Positions 34,815-43,595 are shown, numbered from the stretch's first letter. The stretch: 64,000 nucleotides of DNA from Curtobacterium sp. MCBA15_009 (GCF_001864895.1 NZ_MJGO01000039.1:252206-316205); one strand, 5' to 3'. A program made the numbers and translations. The notes: generated from the sequence alone by a model not told the origin.

Positions 34815-36113
34815 TCAGCCGATCGACTGGGAGACCTGGTCCTGGGCGGTCTGCAGCGCCGACTTGATGTCGCTGTCGGACACGGTGCCGCCGGTGGCGA
34901 TCTTGGCGAACATGTCGTTCATCGCCTTGCCGACCGTGGACTCGAACTGGTCCTCGGCGGGCACCAGCGGGAGCGGCTTGGCCTTGTTGTTGTAGATGTC
35001 GAGGAACGTCTTGGTCTGCTCGTCGGTGACCGAGTCGGCTGCGGCGGCGAGCACCGGCAGGGCCGAGTACGGCTTGTCGAGCGTGGCCTGCGTGTCGGCG
35101 CTCGTCATGTACTTGACGAACTTCAGCGCGCCGTCCTTGTTCTTCGTGTTCTTGAAGACCGACAGGTTGATGCCAGCCGGGAACGACGCGATGTCCTGGC
35201 CGTCGGCGGTGGTCGGGAACGGCACGACGCCGAACTCGTCCGACTGCATGCCCTGCGAGGTGATCGTGGCGTTCGCGTTGTTCTGCGTGAGCATCATCGC
35301 GGCCTTGCCGTTGGCGAAGTCGGACACGGCCTGGGTGCCGTTGTCGTACTGCGCGTTCGACGTGTTGACGGCCTTGTCGGTCTGCATCAGGTCGAGGTAG
35401 CGCTTGATGCCGTCGACGTTCGCCGGGTCGGTGAAGGTCGGCTTGCCGTCCTTGTCGAACCACTCGCCGCCGTTCTGCGCCGAGGTGATGAACGCGAAGT
35501 GCGCGTTCTCGGTGTACGAGCCGCCGGCGATGGTGAAGCCGTACTTGCCGCCGGTGGTGAGCTTCTTCGCGTCGGCGGTCAGGTCCTCCCACGTGGTGGG
35601 GGCCTCGAGGCCGGCGTCCTTGAACATCGCCTTGTTGTAGTACAGGCCGTAGGCGAGGCCGTAGAGCGGGACGCTCGTGACGGTCTTGCCCGGGGCGCCG
35701 CCGGTGGAGAGCGCCACCTTGCCGAACTTGTCCGCCCCGCCGATGGCCTTCATCTCGGAGTCACCGAACTCCTGGAACGCGCCGGTCGCCTGCAGCGACG
35801 TCGCCCAGGTGTTGCCGATGTTGACGACGTCGGGGCCCTGGCTCGAGGACACGGCGGTCTGGATCTTGGTCTGCAGGTCGTTCCAGCCGATGACCTGCAG
35901 GTTCACCTTGATCCCGGTCTCCTTGGTGAACTTCTCGAGGACGGGGGTGAGCACCTCCTTGTCGTTCTGGAGCGACGTGCCCTGGTTGGACGCCCAGTAC
36001 GTCAGCGTCTTGGGGTCGCTGGCTCCGGACGACCCGGAGGAGCAGGCTGTGAGGCCGGTCACCGTGAGGGCGGCGGCCGCCGTGATGGCCAGTGCGCGGA
36101 TGACAGTGCGCAT
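34815..36113 (-). CDS. Sugar-binding lipoprotein of the ABC importer
   Basis: A 432-residue extracellular solute-binding protein (family 1). The lipobox is TVTGLTAC, after which a Ser/Gly linker leads into LTYWASNQG. The two lobes carry VNLQVIGWNDLQTKI, PDVVNIGNTWAT and TWEDLTADAKKL. It is anchored outside the cell by lipidated Cys and delivers its sugar to the MalF/MalG permeases encoded downstream. Ligand unknown; CUT1 systems usually take di- or oligosaccharides or sugar derivatives. Confidence 0.94.
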   Translation of the reverse strand: MRTVIRALAITAAAALTVTGLTACSSGSSGASDPKTLTYWASNQGTSLQNDKEVLTPVLEKFTKETGIKVNLQVIGWNDLQTKIQTAVSSSQGPDVVNIGNTWATSLQATGAFQEFGDSEMKAIGGADKFGKVALSTGGAPGKTVTSVPLYGLAYGLYYNKAMFKDAGLEAPTTWEDLTADAKKLTTGGKYGFTIAGGSYTENAHFAFITSAQNGGEWFDKDGKPTFTDPANVDGIKRYLDLMQTDKAVNTSNAQYDNGTQAVSDFANGKAAMMLTQNNANATITSQGMQSDEFGVVPFPTTADGQDIASFPAGINLSVFKNTKNKDGALKFVKYMTSADTQATLDKPYSALPVLAAAADSVTDEQTKTFLDIYNNKAKPLPLVPAEDQFESTVGKAMNDMFAKIATGGTVSDSDIKSALQTAQDQVSQSIG

Positions 36114-36130
36114 GACTCTCTACTTTCTCG

Positions 36131-36145
36131 TCGTTGAGATGGTGC
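36131..36145. repeat. Leader motif shared with the operon's first gene
   Basis: TCGTTGAGATGGTGC upstream of the binding-protein gene matches 14 of 15 bases at 38160-38174 upstream of the isomerase gene, in the same orientation. A shared regulatory or translation element is possible. Confidence 0.4.
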
Positions 36146-36212
36146 AGGAGGTGGTGGTGTCGTGCTGTCGGTGGTGCTGCGGTGGTGCGTGCGGGTCGTC
36201 CCGGCGGCGCCC

Positions 36213-36230
36213 GCCCGTCGTCGGACGGGC
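36213..36230 (-). terminator. Small hairpin after the oxidoreductase gene
   Basis: GCCCGTC and GACGGGC pair around GTCG, 17 bases after the oxidoreductase stop. It may reduce read-through into the binding-protein gene. Confidence 0.45.
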
Positions 36231-36247
36231 TCCGGCCGGACCGGCGG

Positions 36248-37405
36248 TCAGGCCAGGGTGGACGCCGCGGGGTCCCAACCCTCCGGGAGGGTCGGGGAGG
36301 GTGTGACGGTGCTCTCGACGAGCACCGCCTCACCACGTTCTGCCGCCTCGGCGATGGAGACCATCACGTCGAGGACGTGGAAGGCGAGGGCGCCGGGGAC
36401 CCGGTTCTCCTCGCCGGCACGGAGGGAGCGGGCCAGGTCGACCACGCCGGTTCCGCGCGTGTACGTCGAGCCGACCGCGGGGATCGACTCGGGCTCCTCG
36501 GCGCCGAGCGCGTACAGCTCGGTGTCGCCGTCGAAGTCGTTCGGGTCGGGGAAGACGACGGTGCCGGTCTCCCCCGCGATCTCGACGAAGCCGGTGCGAC
36601 CGCGGTCCGACTCGAACGAGAAGACGCTCTGGGCGCTGCCGCCGTCCTCGAACTCGATGAGCGCCGAGTGGTTCGTCGGGACATCGACGGGGAACTCCGT
36701 GCCGGCCTTCGGTCCGGAACCGATCGTGCGGGTCGCTCGGGACTTCGACGCGGTCGCGGTGACCTTCTGCACCGGGCCGAACGCCTGCACGAGGGTCGTG
36801 ATGTAGTACGGGCCGATGTCGAACAGCGGACCGGCGCCGTACGCGAACAGGAACTCGGGGCTCGGGTGCCACGACTCCGGACCGGGGCTCTGGAACAGCG
36901 TCAGGCCGTTGAGCGGACGGCCGATGCGGCCCTCGCGGACGGTGCGGAGGGCGGTCTGCAGACCGGCGCCGAGGAACGTGTCGGGGGCGACGCTGACCGT
37001 CCGGCCCGCGGCTCGGGCGGCGTCGCGGAGCGCGGCGGCGCTCTCGCGGTCGAGGGCGTAGGGCTTCTCGCCCCAGACGTGCTTGCCGGCTGCGAGCGCC
37101 TGCAGGGCGACCTCGACGTGCGCGGCGGGGATCGTCAGGTTCACGACGATCTCGATGTCGTCGTCGGCGAGGAGCTCCTCGACCGTGCCCGATGCCGGGA
37201 CGCCCCACTTCTCGGCCTGCGCGGCGGCGCGCGGCAGGTCGATGTCCGCGATGAACCGGACCGCGACGTCCGGGAAGACCGTGAGGTTCGAGAGGTACTG
37301 GTCGGAGATGACCCCGGCGCCGATGACGCCGACGCCGACCGGGCCGGTGCGGTTGGTCTCGGCGGCGGCGGGCTGCGTGCCGGCCGCGGTGGTGGTGTCG
37401 GTCAT
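36248..37405 (-). CDS. Gfo/Idh/MocA-family oxidoreductase
   Basis: A 385-residue NAD(P)-dependent sugar dehydrogenase. After a 20-residue leader comes the Rossmann motif GVIGAGVISDQYL, then the catalytic segment WGEKPYALD and a C-terminal alpha/beta domain (GPLFDIGPYYIT, where the acidic and aromatic residues contact the substrate). It would oxidise a sugar or cyclitol delivered by the importer. The ATG overlaps the isomerase stop by 4 bases, so the two are coupled. The exact substrate cannot be inferred. Confidence 0.9.
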   Translation of the reverse strand: MTDTTTAAGTQPAAAETNRTGPVGVGVIGAGVISDQYLSNLTVFPDVAVRFIADIDLPRAAAQAEKWGVPASGTVEELLADDDIEIVVNLTIPAAHVEVALQALAAGKHVWGEKPYALDRESAAALRDAARAAGRTVSVAPDTFLGAGLQTALRTVREGRIGRPLNGLTLFQSPGPESWHPSPEFLFAYGAGPLFDIGPYYITTLVQAFGPVQKVTATASKSRATRTIGSGPKAGTEFPVDVPTNHSALIEFEDGGSAQSVFSFESDRGRTGFVEIAGETGTVVFPDPNDFDGDTELYALGAEEPESIPAVGSTYTRGTGVVDLARSLRAGEENRVPGALAFHVLDVMVSIAEAAERGEAVLVESTVTPSPTLPEGWDPAASTLA

Positions 37406-38148
37406 GCGCGGACCCCCTCGAGGAACGTGTACGAGTCGGCCACGGCCTGGAAGACGTCGCCGTCGTGGTCGTCGAGCTCGACGACGTGCTGCGCGTCCGG
37501 AGCCGCGGCGACGATCTCGCGCACCGGCATGATGCCGTTGCCGACCGCGACCTGCCGCTTGTCGTCGTGCGACCCGTCGCCGTCCTTGACGTGCAGGAAC
37601 TGCACCTTGTCGCCGTACTTGCCGATGATCGCGACCGGGTCGTCCCCGCCGACCTGCACCCAGTAGGTGTCGAGCTCGAGCACGACGTCGTCGGACAGGG
37701 CGTCGGCGAACACCTCGTAGGCGCTCACGCCGTCGATGCGGTTCGAGAACTCGAACGCGTGGTTGTGGTACCCGAGCACGAGGCCGTGGTCGGCGGCGCG
37801 CGGTGCGAGGGCGCTGAGTTCGCGGGCGATGGCCTCGACGTCCTCGCGGGTGGTCCAGCGCGACTCGTCGATGTGCGGGTCGATGAGCGTGCCGAGCCCG
37901 ACCGTGACGCTCGCGTGGAAGATGCGCTCGAGGTCCTGCTCGCCGGCGTCCAGCAGGCGTGCGTGCCCGCTCGGGGCGGTGAGCCCGGCGTCGCGCAGTG
38001 CCGCGGCCAGTCCGTCGGCGTCGTCGACGAACCCGAAGGCCTCGACGTCCGTGAAGCCGATGTCGGCGAGGCGCCGGAGCGTGCCGGGCAGATCGGCCGA
38101 GAGGGCATCGCGGACGGTGTAGAGCTGGACCGAGATCGGTTGGGTCAC
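37402..38148 (-). CDS. Sugar phosphate isomerase/epimerase, TIM-barrel type
   Basis: A 248-residue xylose-isomerase-like TIM barrel (AP endonuclease 2 superfamily). Likely metal ligands are in YHNHAFEF, LELDTYWVQVGG and FLHVKDGD. Members include inosose isomerases and hydroxypyruvate isomerases. It is the first gene of the sugar operon: GAGGAGAA precedes a GTG start, and a promoter overlapped by an inverted repeat lies 50 bases upstream. It works with the dehydrogenase coupled to it. Confidence 0.88.
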   Translation of the reverse strand: MTQPISVQLYTVRDALSADLPGTLRRLADIGFTDVEAFGFVDDADGLAAALRDAGLTAPSGHARLLDAGEQDLERIFHASVTVGLGTLIDPHIDESRWTTREDVEAIARELSALAPRAADHGLVLGYHNHAFEFSNRIDGVSAYEVFADALSDDVVLELDTYWVQVGGDDPVAIIGKYGDKVQFLHVKDGDGSHDDKRQVAVGNGIMPVREIVAAAPDAQHVVELDDHDGDVFQAVADSYTFLEGVRA

Positions 38149-38195
38149 CAGGGTTCTCCTCGTCGAGATGGTGCGGTCGTCACTGACCGAGCGTC

Positions 38196-38224
38196 ACACT
38201 ATGACCGCTTCTGTCGGCGGTCAA
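38196..38224 (-). promoter_or_regulatory. Promoter of the sugar operon
   Basis: TTGACC (-35, 38219-38224), a 17-base spacer and TAGTGT (-10, 38196-38201) on the minus strand, about 50 bases before the isomerase start. Confidence 0.65.
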
Positions 38225-38231
38225 GCAGAAG
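38203..38231. promoter_or_regulatory. Candidate ROK operator (interlocked inverted repeats)
   Basis: GACCGC-N8-GCGGTC (38203-38222) is a perfect 6-base inverted repeat lying in the promoter spacer and the -35 box. A second repeat, CTTCTG-N12-CAGAAG (38208-38231), interlocks with it. A repressor bound here would block the operon promoter, and the divergent ROK gene begins 60 bases away. Confidence 0.6.
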
Positions 38232-38290
38232 TCGGCGTGATCTCGACGGACTTCGTTGCGTGGCCCGTTCGATTGTGTTTCACTCGCCCC

Positions 38291-39502
38291 ATGGTCGATC
38301 TGACTCGGACGGCAGCGTCGCCTCCGGTCGGGACGAGCGAGCTCTTCCAGATCCTCCGCGACGGTGTGCCGCGGACCCGGGCCGAGCTCGCGAGCCTGAC
38401 GGGACTCGCACGCTCCACCATCGGCGTGCGCCTCGACGCGCTCGTCGACGTCGGACTCGTCGGCCCGGTCGACACCGCGGTCTCGACGGGCGGCCGTCCC
38501 CCGGCACAGGTGGCGCTGCGACCGCGCGCTCGACTCGTCGTCGCCGCCGACCTCGGCGCCTCGCACGGCCGCGTCGCCGTGACCGACCTCGTCGGCGCGC
38601 CGCTCGCCACCCGCCAGGCGCGGATCGACATCGCCGCCGGCCCCGTCCCCACGCTGACCTGGCTGGTGTCCACCATCGACGAGCTGCTCGGCGAGGTCGG
38701 CCACTCCCGCCACGACGTCGTCGCCATCGGCATCGGCGTGCCCGGCCCGGTCGAGTTCTCCACCGGCCGCCCGGCGAACCCGCCGATCATGCCCGGGTGG
38801 GACGGCTTCGACGTCCCCTCGTGGCTGCGCCAGCACATCGCCGCCCACGTCCTGCTCGACAACGACGTCAACATCGCCGCGCTCGGCGAACGGCAGCACG
38901 GCTGGCCGGACGTCGACCACCTGCTCTTCGTGAAGGTCGCCACCGGGATCGGGTCCGGCATCGTGTCCGAGGGACGGCTGCAACGGGGCGCGCAGGGCAC
39001 CGCCGGGGACATCGGACACGTCCGCGTCGCCCGCGCCGGCGACGCCCCCTGCCGCTGCGGCAACACCGGGTGCCTCGAGGCCGTGGCCTCCGGGCCGGCG
39101 ATCGCCCGGGGCCTGCGCGCCGCAGGCCACGACGTCCACTCGAGCGCGGACGTGCTCGACCTGGTGAACCGGGCCGACCTCGACGCCATCGCGGCCGTGC
39201 GGCAGGCCGGGCGGGACATCGGCGAGGTACTCGCCACCTGCGTCTCGCTCATCAACCCGTCCGTGATCGCCCTCGGCGGGTCGATCACGCAAGCCGGCGA
39301 GCACCTGCTCGCCGGGGTCCGCGAGGTCGTGTACTCCCGCTCGATGCCGCTCGCCACCGAGCACCTGGTGATCGCGCAGTCGCGGTCCGGGTCGCTCGCG
39401 GCGCTGCAGGGCGCGGCGGCCCTCGCCATCGGGTACGCGCTCTCCCCCACGGGTGTCGACGCCCTGGTGACCGTTACCGACGGCCGACAGCTGGTGTCCT
39501 GA
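38291..39502 (+). CDS. ROK-family transcriptional regulator
   Basis: A 403-residue ROK repressor. The N-terminal winged helix has TRAELASLTGLARSTIGVRL (about residues 30-49). The kinase-like sugar-sensing domain has VVAADLGASHGRVAV, GIGVPGPVE and the zinc-type cluster CRCGNTGCLEAVASG. It diverges from the sugar catabolism operon and is the obvious local regulator, responding to the imported sugar or its phosphate. The ATG at 38291 follows a short C-rich leader without a clear ribosome-binding site. Confidence 0.92.
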   Translation: MVDLTRTAASPPVGTSELFQILRDGVPRTRAELASLTGLARSTIGVRLDALVDVGLVGPVDTAVSTGGRPPAQVALRPRARLVVAADLGASHGRVAVTDLVGAPLATRQARIDIAAGPVPTLTWLVSTIDELLGEVGHSRHDVVAIGIGVPGPVEFSTGRPANPPIMPGWDGFDVPSWLRQHIAAHVLLDNDVNIAALGERQHGWPDVDHLLFVKVATGIGSGIVSEGRLQRGAQGTAGDIGHVRVARAGDAPCRCGNTGCLEAVASGPAIARGLRAAGHDVHSSADVLDLVNRADLDAIAAVRQAGRDIGEVLATCVSLINPSVIALGGSITQAGEHLLAGVREVVYSRSMPLATEHLVIAQSRSGSLAALQGAAALAIGYALSPTGVDALVTVTDGRQLVS

Positions 39503-39634
39503 CGGACGGGGACGGTGCAGCGCCGGGCGTCGCTGGCAGCTCTGGCGGCTCCGGCACGGCAGTGCGTGGCGCACGGCAGAGCGGAGGGCCGCGTCCGCTC
39601 GGTGCGTCGGTTTCGTGACGTCGGTGCACGGGGG

Positions 39635-39640
39635 GACAAT
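39635..39640 (+). promoter_or_regulatory. -10 box of leaderless YqaJ-like gene
   Basis: GACAAT, 6 bases before the GTG at 39647. The spacing selects this GTG over the adjacent one at 39644. Confidence 0.45.
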
Positions 39641-39646
39641 CGTGTG

Positions 39647-40333
39647 GTGAAGATCGTGCAGCCCACCCTGTGGGGCGACCCGGACCCGGGGCTCGAGGTG
39701 GAGTCCGTCTCCGCCGCGCCGACCGCGGCGCCCGGGCACGACGCGTTCACCGCCCTGCGCGGGCACACCGACCGCATCGTCGCGCACTCCTCCGACCGCG
39801 TCGCCTGGCTGCGCGCGCGTGCCGCGGGCATCACGGCGACCGACGTCGCACGGCTCGCGTCGCTCCACGCGGTCGAGTCCGTCGTCACCGAGAAGCGCTA
39901 CGGCTCACGGTTCTCCGGGAACGCGTTCACGGAGCACGGCAAGGACCGCGAGCCGCACATCGCCGCGTGGGTGGCCGCCACCCACGGCATCCAGCCCTCG
40001 GCGCACCTGTTCCACGCCGCCACGAACCGCGCGCACCTCGCCACCCCCGACGGCGTCGGTGTCGACGGGTCCTCGCGCGTCGTGCTCGCCGAGATCAAGA
40101 CGACCGGCAAGGGTTGGCGGAGCATCCCCCGCCACTACCTGCGGCAGGTCTGGTGGCAGCAGTACGTCCTCGGCGCCGACCGCACCCTGTTCGTGTGGGA
40201 ACGCCACGACGGCTTCGTCCCCGTCGCCGACGAGCCGGAGTGCCGTTGGGTCGACCGCGACGACGACCAGATCCGCGGGCTCGTGCAGCTGGCCGACCTC
40301 GTGCTCGACAAGCTGCGCGGCTTCCGCTCCTAG
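39647..40333 (+). CDS. YqaJ-type exonuclease domain protein
   Basis: A 228-residue protein of the YqaJ/lambda-exonuclease nuclease superfamily. RAAGITATDVARL opens the domain, FTEHGKDREPHIAAWV gives the conserved glutamate, and the PD-(D/E)xK core is TPDGVGVDG...LAEIKTTGKGW. In phages such nucleases resect DNA ends for single-strand annealing. No annealase (RecT/Bet) gene is nearby and no prophage genes surround it, so this is a chromosomal stand-alone version. GTG start by leaderless spacing. Confidence 0.85.
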   Translation: MKIVQPTLWGDPDPGLEVESVSAAPTAAPGHDAFTALRGHTDRIVAHSSDRVAWLRARAAGITATDVARLASLHAVESVVTEKRYGSRFSGNAFTEHGKDREPHIAAWVAATHGIQPSAHLFHAATNRAHLATPDGVGVDGSSRVVLAEIKTTGKGWRSIPRHYLRQVWWQQYVLGADRTLFVWERHDGFVPVADEPECRWVDRDDDQIRGLVQLADLVLDKLRGFRS

Positions 40334-40346
40334 CCCTGCACCCGCG

Positions 40347-40955
40347 TCAGAGCTTCACCAGCCGCAGCCGGCTCATCCCGACGACGAGCACACCGAGCAG
40401 CGCGATCGACACCGCGATGCCGATGCAGTAGATCGTCACGATGCCGTAGCCCTGCGCCGGGTCGAGGAACGGGTACGGCACCCACCCGTCCGTGGCGCCA
40501 CGGATCAGCACCACCACGGACCACACGACCGGGTAGAGCACGAACCACCAGATGTGCCGGAACAGCAGGCGCGACCGGTCCGAGAACAGCAGCCAGTCGA
40601 GCACCACGTACGCGGGGATGACCCGGTGGAGCAGCTCGTTCGACCACGGCACGGTGTCGGCCGCCACGACGTTCGACAGGAGCGTGTTGTACACGATCCC
40701 CGTCGTCGCGATGTAGACCGTCGCCGCACCACGGAGCAGGCTGACCCCGAGCTGCGCGCGCTTCCGCCGCGCCGCCACGACGAGGGTCACCGCGAAGGCG
40801 ACCGCCACGATGATGTTCGACTGGATGGTGAAGTAGCCGAAGAAGTTCCACGGGCTGTAGCCGGCGACCTCCGAGCTGGCGAGCCACTGTCCGACGACGG
40901 CGGCGATGGCTGCGATGACGGCGATGAGCCGCAACGAGTTCACGAGGGTGCGCAC
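40347..40955 (-). CDS. Pr6Pr-family six-helix membrane protein
   Basis: A 202-residue integral membrane protein with six predicted helices. SPWNFFGYFTIQSNIIVAV in helix 2 and LLHRVIPAYVVLDWLLF in the middle are typical of the Pr6Pr (FAR-17a/AIG1-like) family, which has no settled function in bacteria. The GTG start sits 6 bases after TAGCGT. It converges on the YqaJ-like gene with 13 bases between them. Confidence 0.82.
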   Translation of the reverse strand: MRTLVNSLRLIAVIAAIAAVVGQWLASSEVAGYSPWNFFGYFTIQSNIIVAVAFAVTLVVAARRKRAQLGVSLLRGAATVYIATTGIVYNTLLSNVVAADTVPWSNELLHRVIPAYVVLDWLLFSDRSRLLFRHIWWFVLYPVVWSVVVLIRGATDGWVPYPFLDPAQGYGIVTIYCIGIAVSIALLGVLVVGMSRLRLVKL

Positions 40956-40961
40956 GGCTCC

Positions 40962-40967
40962 ACGCTA
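40962..40967 (-). promoter_or_regulatory. -10 box of leaderless Pr6Pr gene
   Basis: TAGCGT on the minus strand, 6 bases from the GTG at 40955. Confidence 0.5.
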
Positions 40968-40994
40968 GCGGGCGCTCGGGTGCCGGACGCAGAA

Positions 40995-41022
40995 GGACCC
41001 GCACCGAAACCGGTGCGGGTCC
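40995..41022 (-). terminator. Terminator after rplA
   Basis: GGACCCGCACCG pairs perfectly with CGGTGCGGGTCC around AAAC, 20 bases after the rplA stop. It ends the secE-nusG-rplK-rplA region. Confidence 0.8.
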
Positions 41023-41041
41023 TCCTGGGACTGATCGGGGA

Positions 41042-41731
41042 TCAGATGCTGTTGACGTCCAGCGGGATGCCGGGGCCGAAGGTCGTCGAGACGGCGCCCT
41101 TCATGACGTAGCGGCCCTTCGAGGACGACGGCTTGAGGCGGTTGATCTCCTCGAGCGCGGTCGAGATGTTCTCGTCGAGCTGCTCCGGCGTGAACGAGGC
41201 CTTGCCGACGACGAAGTGCACGTTGGCGTGCTTGTCGACGCGGAACTCGATCTTGCCGCCCTTGATGTCGTTGACGGCCTGCGCGACGTTCGGGGTCACG
41301 GTGCCGGTCTTCGGGTTCGGCATGAGGCCACGCGGGCCGAGCACCTTGCCGAGACGACCGACCTTGCCCATGAGCTCCGGGGTCGAGACGGCGGAGTCGA
41401 AGGCGGTGTAGCCCTCGGCGACCTTCGCGATGAGCTCGTCGCCACCGACCTCGTCGGCACCGGCGGCGATGGCGGCCTCAGCAGCCGCACCCGTCGCGAA
41501 CACGATGACGCGGGCGGTCTTGCCCGTGCCGTGCGGCAGGATGACCGTGCCGCGGACCATCTGGTCGGCCTTGCGGGGGTCGACGCCGAGCTTCAGCGCG
41601 ACCTCGACCGTGGAGTCGGTCTTCGAGGAACCGGTCTCCTTGGCCAGGGCGACGGCCTCGGTCGGGGTGTAGAACTTGTCGGCCTCGATCTTCGCGGCCG
41701 CGGCCTGGTAGGCCTTGGACTTCTTCGCCAT
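41042..41731 (-). CDS. rplA: 50S ribosomal protein L1
   Basis: A 229-residue protein of the L1 stalk, which binds 23S rRNA and helps release deacylated tRNA. It begins [19 protein letters not shown] and carries the signature [15 protein letters not shown]. The ATG at 41731 has AAGGAG upstream; the open frame runs 17 codons further. It follows rplK by 90 bases. In many bacteria L1 represses its own operon; a structured GC-rich spacer is present but no binding site is proven. Confidence 0.98.
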   Translation of the reverse strand: MAKKSKAYQAAAAKIEADKFYTPTEAVALAKETGSSKTDSTVEVALKLGVDPRKADQMVRGTVILPHGTGKTARVIVFATGAAAEAAIAAGADEVGGDELIAKVAEGYTAFDSAVSTPELMGKVGRLGKVLGPRGLMPNPKTGTVTPNVAQAVNDIKGGKIEFRVDKHANVHFVVGKASFTPEQLDENISTALEEINRLKPSSSKGRYVMKGAVSTTFGPGIPLDVNSI

Positions 41732-41821
41732 GGTGGTCTCCTTGCGAGATACGTGGTTGGCGAGCCGGCGAGGCTCTCCCACGGAAAGGTGTCTGGTGGT
41801 GGGCCGGAGCCCGATCGGTGC

Positions 41822-42253
41822 TTAGGCCTCGACCGTGATGCCCATCGAGCGCGCGGTGCCGGCGATGATCTTCGCGGCCTGCTCGATGTCGTTGGCGTTG
41901 AGGTCGGCCTGCTTGGTCTCGGCGATCTGACGGACCTGGTCCATCGAGATCTTCGCGACCTTGACCGTGTGCGGGGTCGACGACCCCTTCTGCACACCAG
42001 CAGCCTTCTTGATGAGCTCGGCGGCCGGCGGGGTCTTCAGGACGAACGTGAACGAACGGTCCTCGTAGACGGTGATCTCGACCGGCACGACGTTGCCACG
42101 CTGCGACTCGGTCGCCGCGTTGTACGCCTTGCAGAACTCCATGATGTTGACGCCGTGCTGACCGAGCGCCGGACCGATCGGGGGGGCCGGGTTGGCGGCT
42201 CCCGCGTTGATCTGCAGCTTGATCAGGCCCGTGACCTTCTTCTTCGGTGCCAT
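41822..42253 (-). CDS. rplK: 50S ribosomal protein L11
   Basis: A 143-residue protein of the GTPase-associated centre. It begins [17 protein letters not shown], followed by [19 protein letters not shown], and ends with [22 protein letters not shown] before the ATG at 42251-42253 is a strong ribosome-binding site. It has its own likely promoter (TACACT at 42372-42377) downstream of nusG and is co-transcribed with rplA. Confidence 0.98.
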   Translation of the reverse strand: MAPKKKVTGLIKLQINAGAANPAPPIGPALGQHGVNIMEFCKAYNAATESQRGNVVPVEITVYEDRSFTFVLKTPPAAELIKKAAGVQKGSSTPHTVKVAKISMDQVRQIAETKQADLNANDIEQAAKIIAGTARSMGITVEA

Positions 42254-42371
42254 GACTTGTCTTCCTCCTGGAATCGAACGCACGGGGACCCGTGCACTCT
42301 CCCGCTGGTCCGGCGGATCCGGACAGCGGTGAAGGCCCGCTCGCACGAGGCGCGCGGGCCCAAACCCGTTC

Positions 42372-42377
42372 AGTGTA
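42372..42377 (-). promoter_or_regulatory. Candidate -10 box for rplK-rplA
   Basis: TACACT on the minus strand in the 158-base nusG-rplK gap, followed by a GGCCCGC...GCGGGCC stem in the leader. No clear -35. Confidence 0.5.
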
Positions 42378-42411
42378 GTCGATCTCGGTGATCGCTACAG
42401 GATGGTGGTCG

Positions 42412-43476
42412 CTAGAGCTTGGTGACCTGATCGAAGCTGAGCTCGACCGGGGTCTCGCGCTCGAACAGCGAGACGAGGACCGTGAGCTTGCCGCTCTCCG
42501 GCTTGATCTCGGAGATCGAACCCGGCAGGCCCGCGAACGAGCCTTCCTTGATGGTGATCGTCTCGCCGATCTCGAAGTCGACCTCGGCGGCGGGCTGCGC
42601 CTGCAGCGAGCCGCTGCCCTTCGTGCCGCCCTTGGTCGGGGCGGCCTCGGCGACCTGCACGAGGGACTTGAGCATGCCGAACGCCTCGTCGAAGCGCAGC
42701 GGCGTCGGGTTGTGGGCGTTGCCCACGAAGCCGGTGACGCCCGGGGTGTGACGCACGACCGACCACGAGTCCTCGTTGAGGTCCATGCGGACGAGCACGT
42801 ACGAGGGGATGCGGACGCGCGTGACCAGCTTGCGCTGGCCGTTCTTGATCTCGACGACGTCCTCCATCGGGACCTCGACCTGGTAGATCGAGTCCTCCAT
42901 CGACATCGAGACCATGCGGTTCTCGATGTTCGACTTCACGCGGCGCTCGAAGCCCGCGTAGGAGTGGATGACGTACCACTTGCCCGGCTTCATCCGGAGC
43001 TCGGCCTTGAAGGCGTCGTACGGGTCGGCCTCGGGCGCGTCGGCGTCCTCGTCGGTCTCGGCGTCCTCGGTCTCGAGGGCCTCGTCGGCGGCGAGCGTCT
43101 CGTTCGCGGCCTCGGCGGCCTCGGTCTCGAGTTCGACCTCTTCCTCGTCCTCGACGGCCTCCACCGCGGCCTCGGCCTCGTCGGCGGTGTCCACCTCGAG
43201 TGCGTCGTCGACGACCGCGTCGGCCTCGGGGTCGCGGGACTCCTGCAGCGCGGTCAGCGCCTCGTCGAGCCCGGTGTCGACGGTGCCGTCGTCGGGCTCG
43301 GAGCCGAACCCGAGGGACTCGTCGTCCTCGTCCTCGATCGAGATCGCACGCTCTTCAGCGGACTCGACAGAGCGCCCCTCGGCGGTCTCGACGTCGCCTT
43401 CCTGGTTCTCCTCGACCTCGGAGGACTGCTCGGCAGCCGTCGCGAGGTCGATGTCGTCGCGGGAGTAGTCAGACAC
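42412..43476 (-). CDS. nusG: Transcription factor NusG with long acidic N-terminus
   Basis: A 354-residue NusG, nearly twice the length of the E. coli protein (181). Residues 1-160 are a disordered-looking acidic extension dominated by Glu, Asp and Ala. The NGN domain begins near 165 (KWYVIHSYAGFERRVKSNI), and the KOW domain near 298 (FEIGETITIKEGSFAGLPG). NusG binds RNA polymerase, controls pausing and links to Rho or ribosomes. Acidic extensions are known in actinobacterial NusG, but this one is long. It lies between secE and rplK, the conserved order. Confidence 0.97.
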   Translation of the reverse strand: MSDYSRDDIDLATAAEQSSEVEENQEGDVETAEGRSVESAEERAISIEDEDDESLGFGSEPDDGTVDTGLDEALTALQESRDPEADAVVDDALEVDTADEAEAAVEAVEDEEEVELETEAAEAANETLAADEALETEDAETDEDADAPEADPYDAFKAELRMKPGKWYVIHSYAGFERRVKSNIENRMVSMSMEDSIYQVEVPMEDVVEIKNGQRKLVTRVRIPSYVLVRMDLNEDSWSVVRHTPGVTGFVGNAHNPTPLRFDEAFGMLKSLVQVAEAAPTKGGTKGSGSLQAQPAAEVDFEIGETITIKEGSFAGLPGSISEIKPESGKLTVLVSLFERETPVELSFDQVTKL

Positions 43477-43595
43477 AGTCGATTCTTTCCGTTCGGTGGT
43501 GCGGGTCGGGGTGGCAGGCGGTCCGGATCAGGATCGAACCCGTCTCGGGCGACCGTACTCCTCGGGTCTGCCGCACTCGGCGGCCGACGTCCGGG

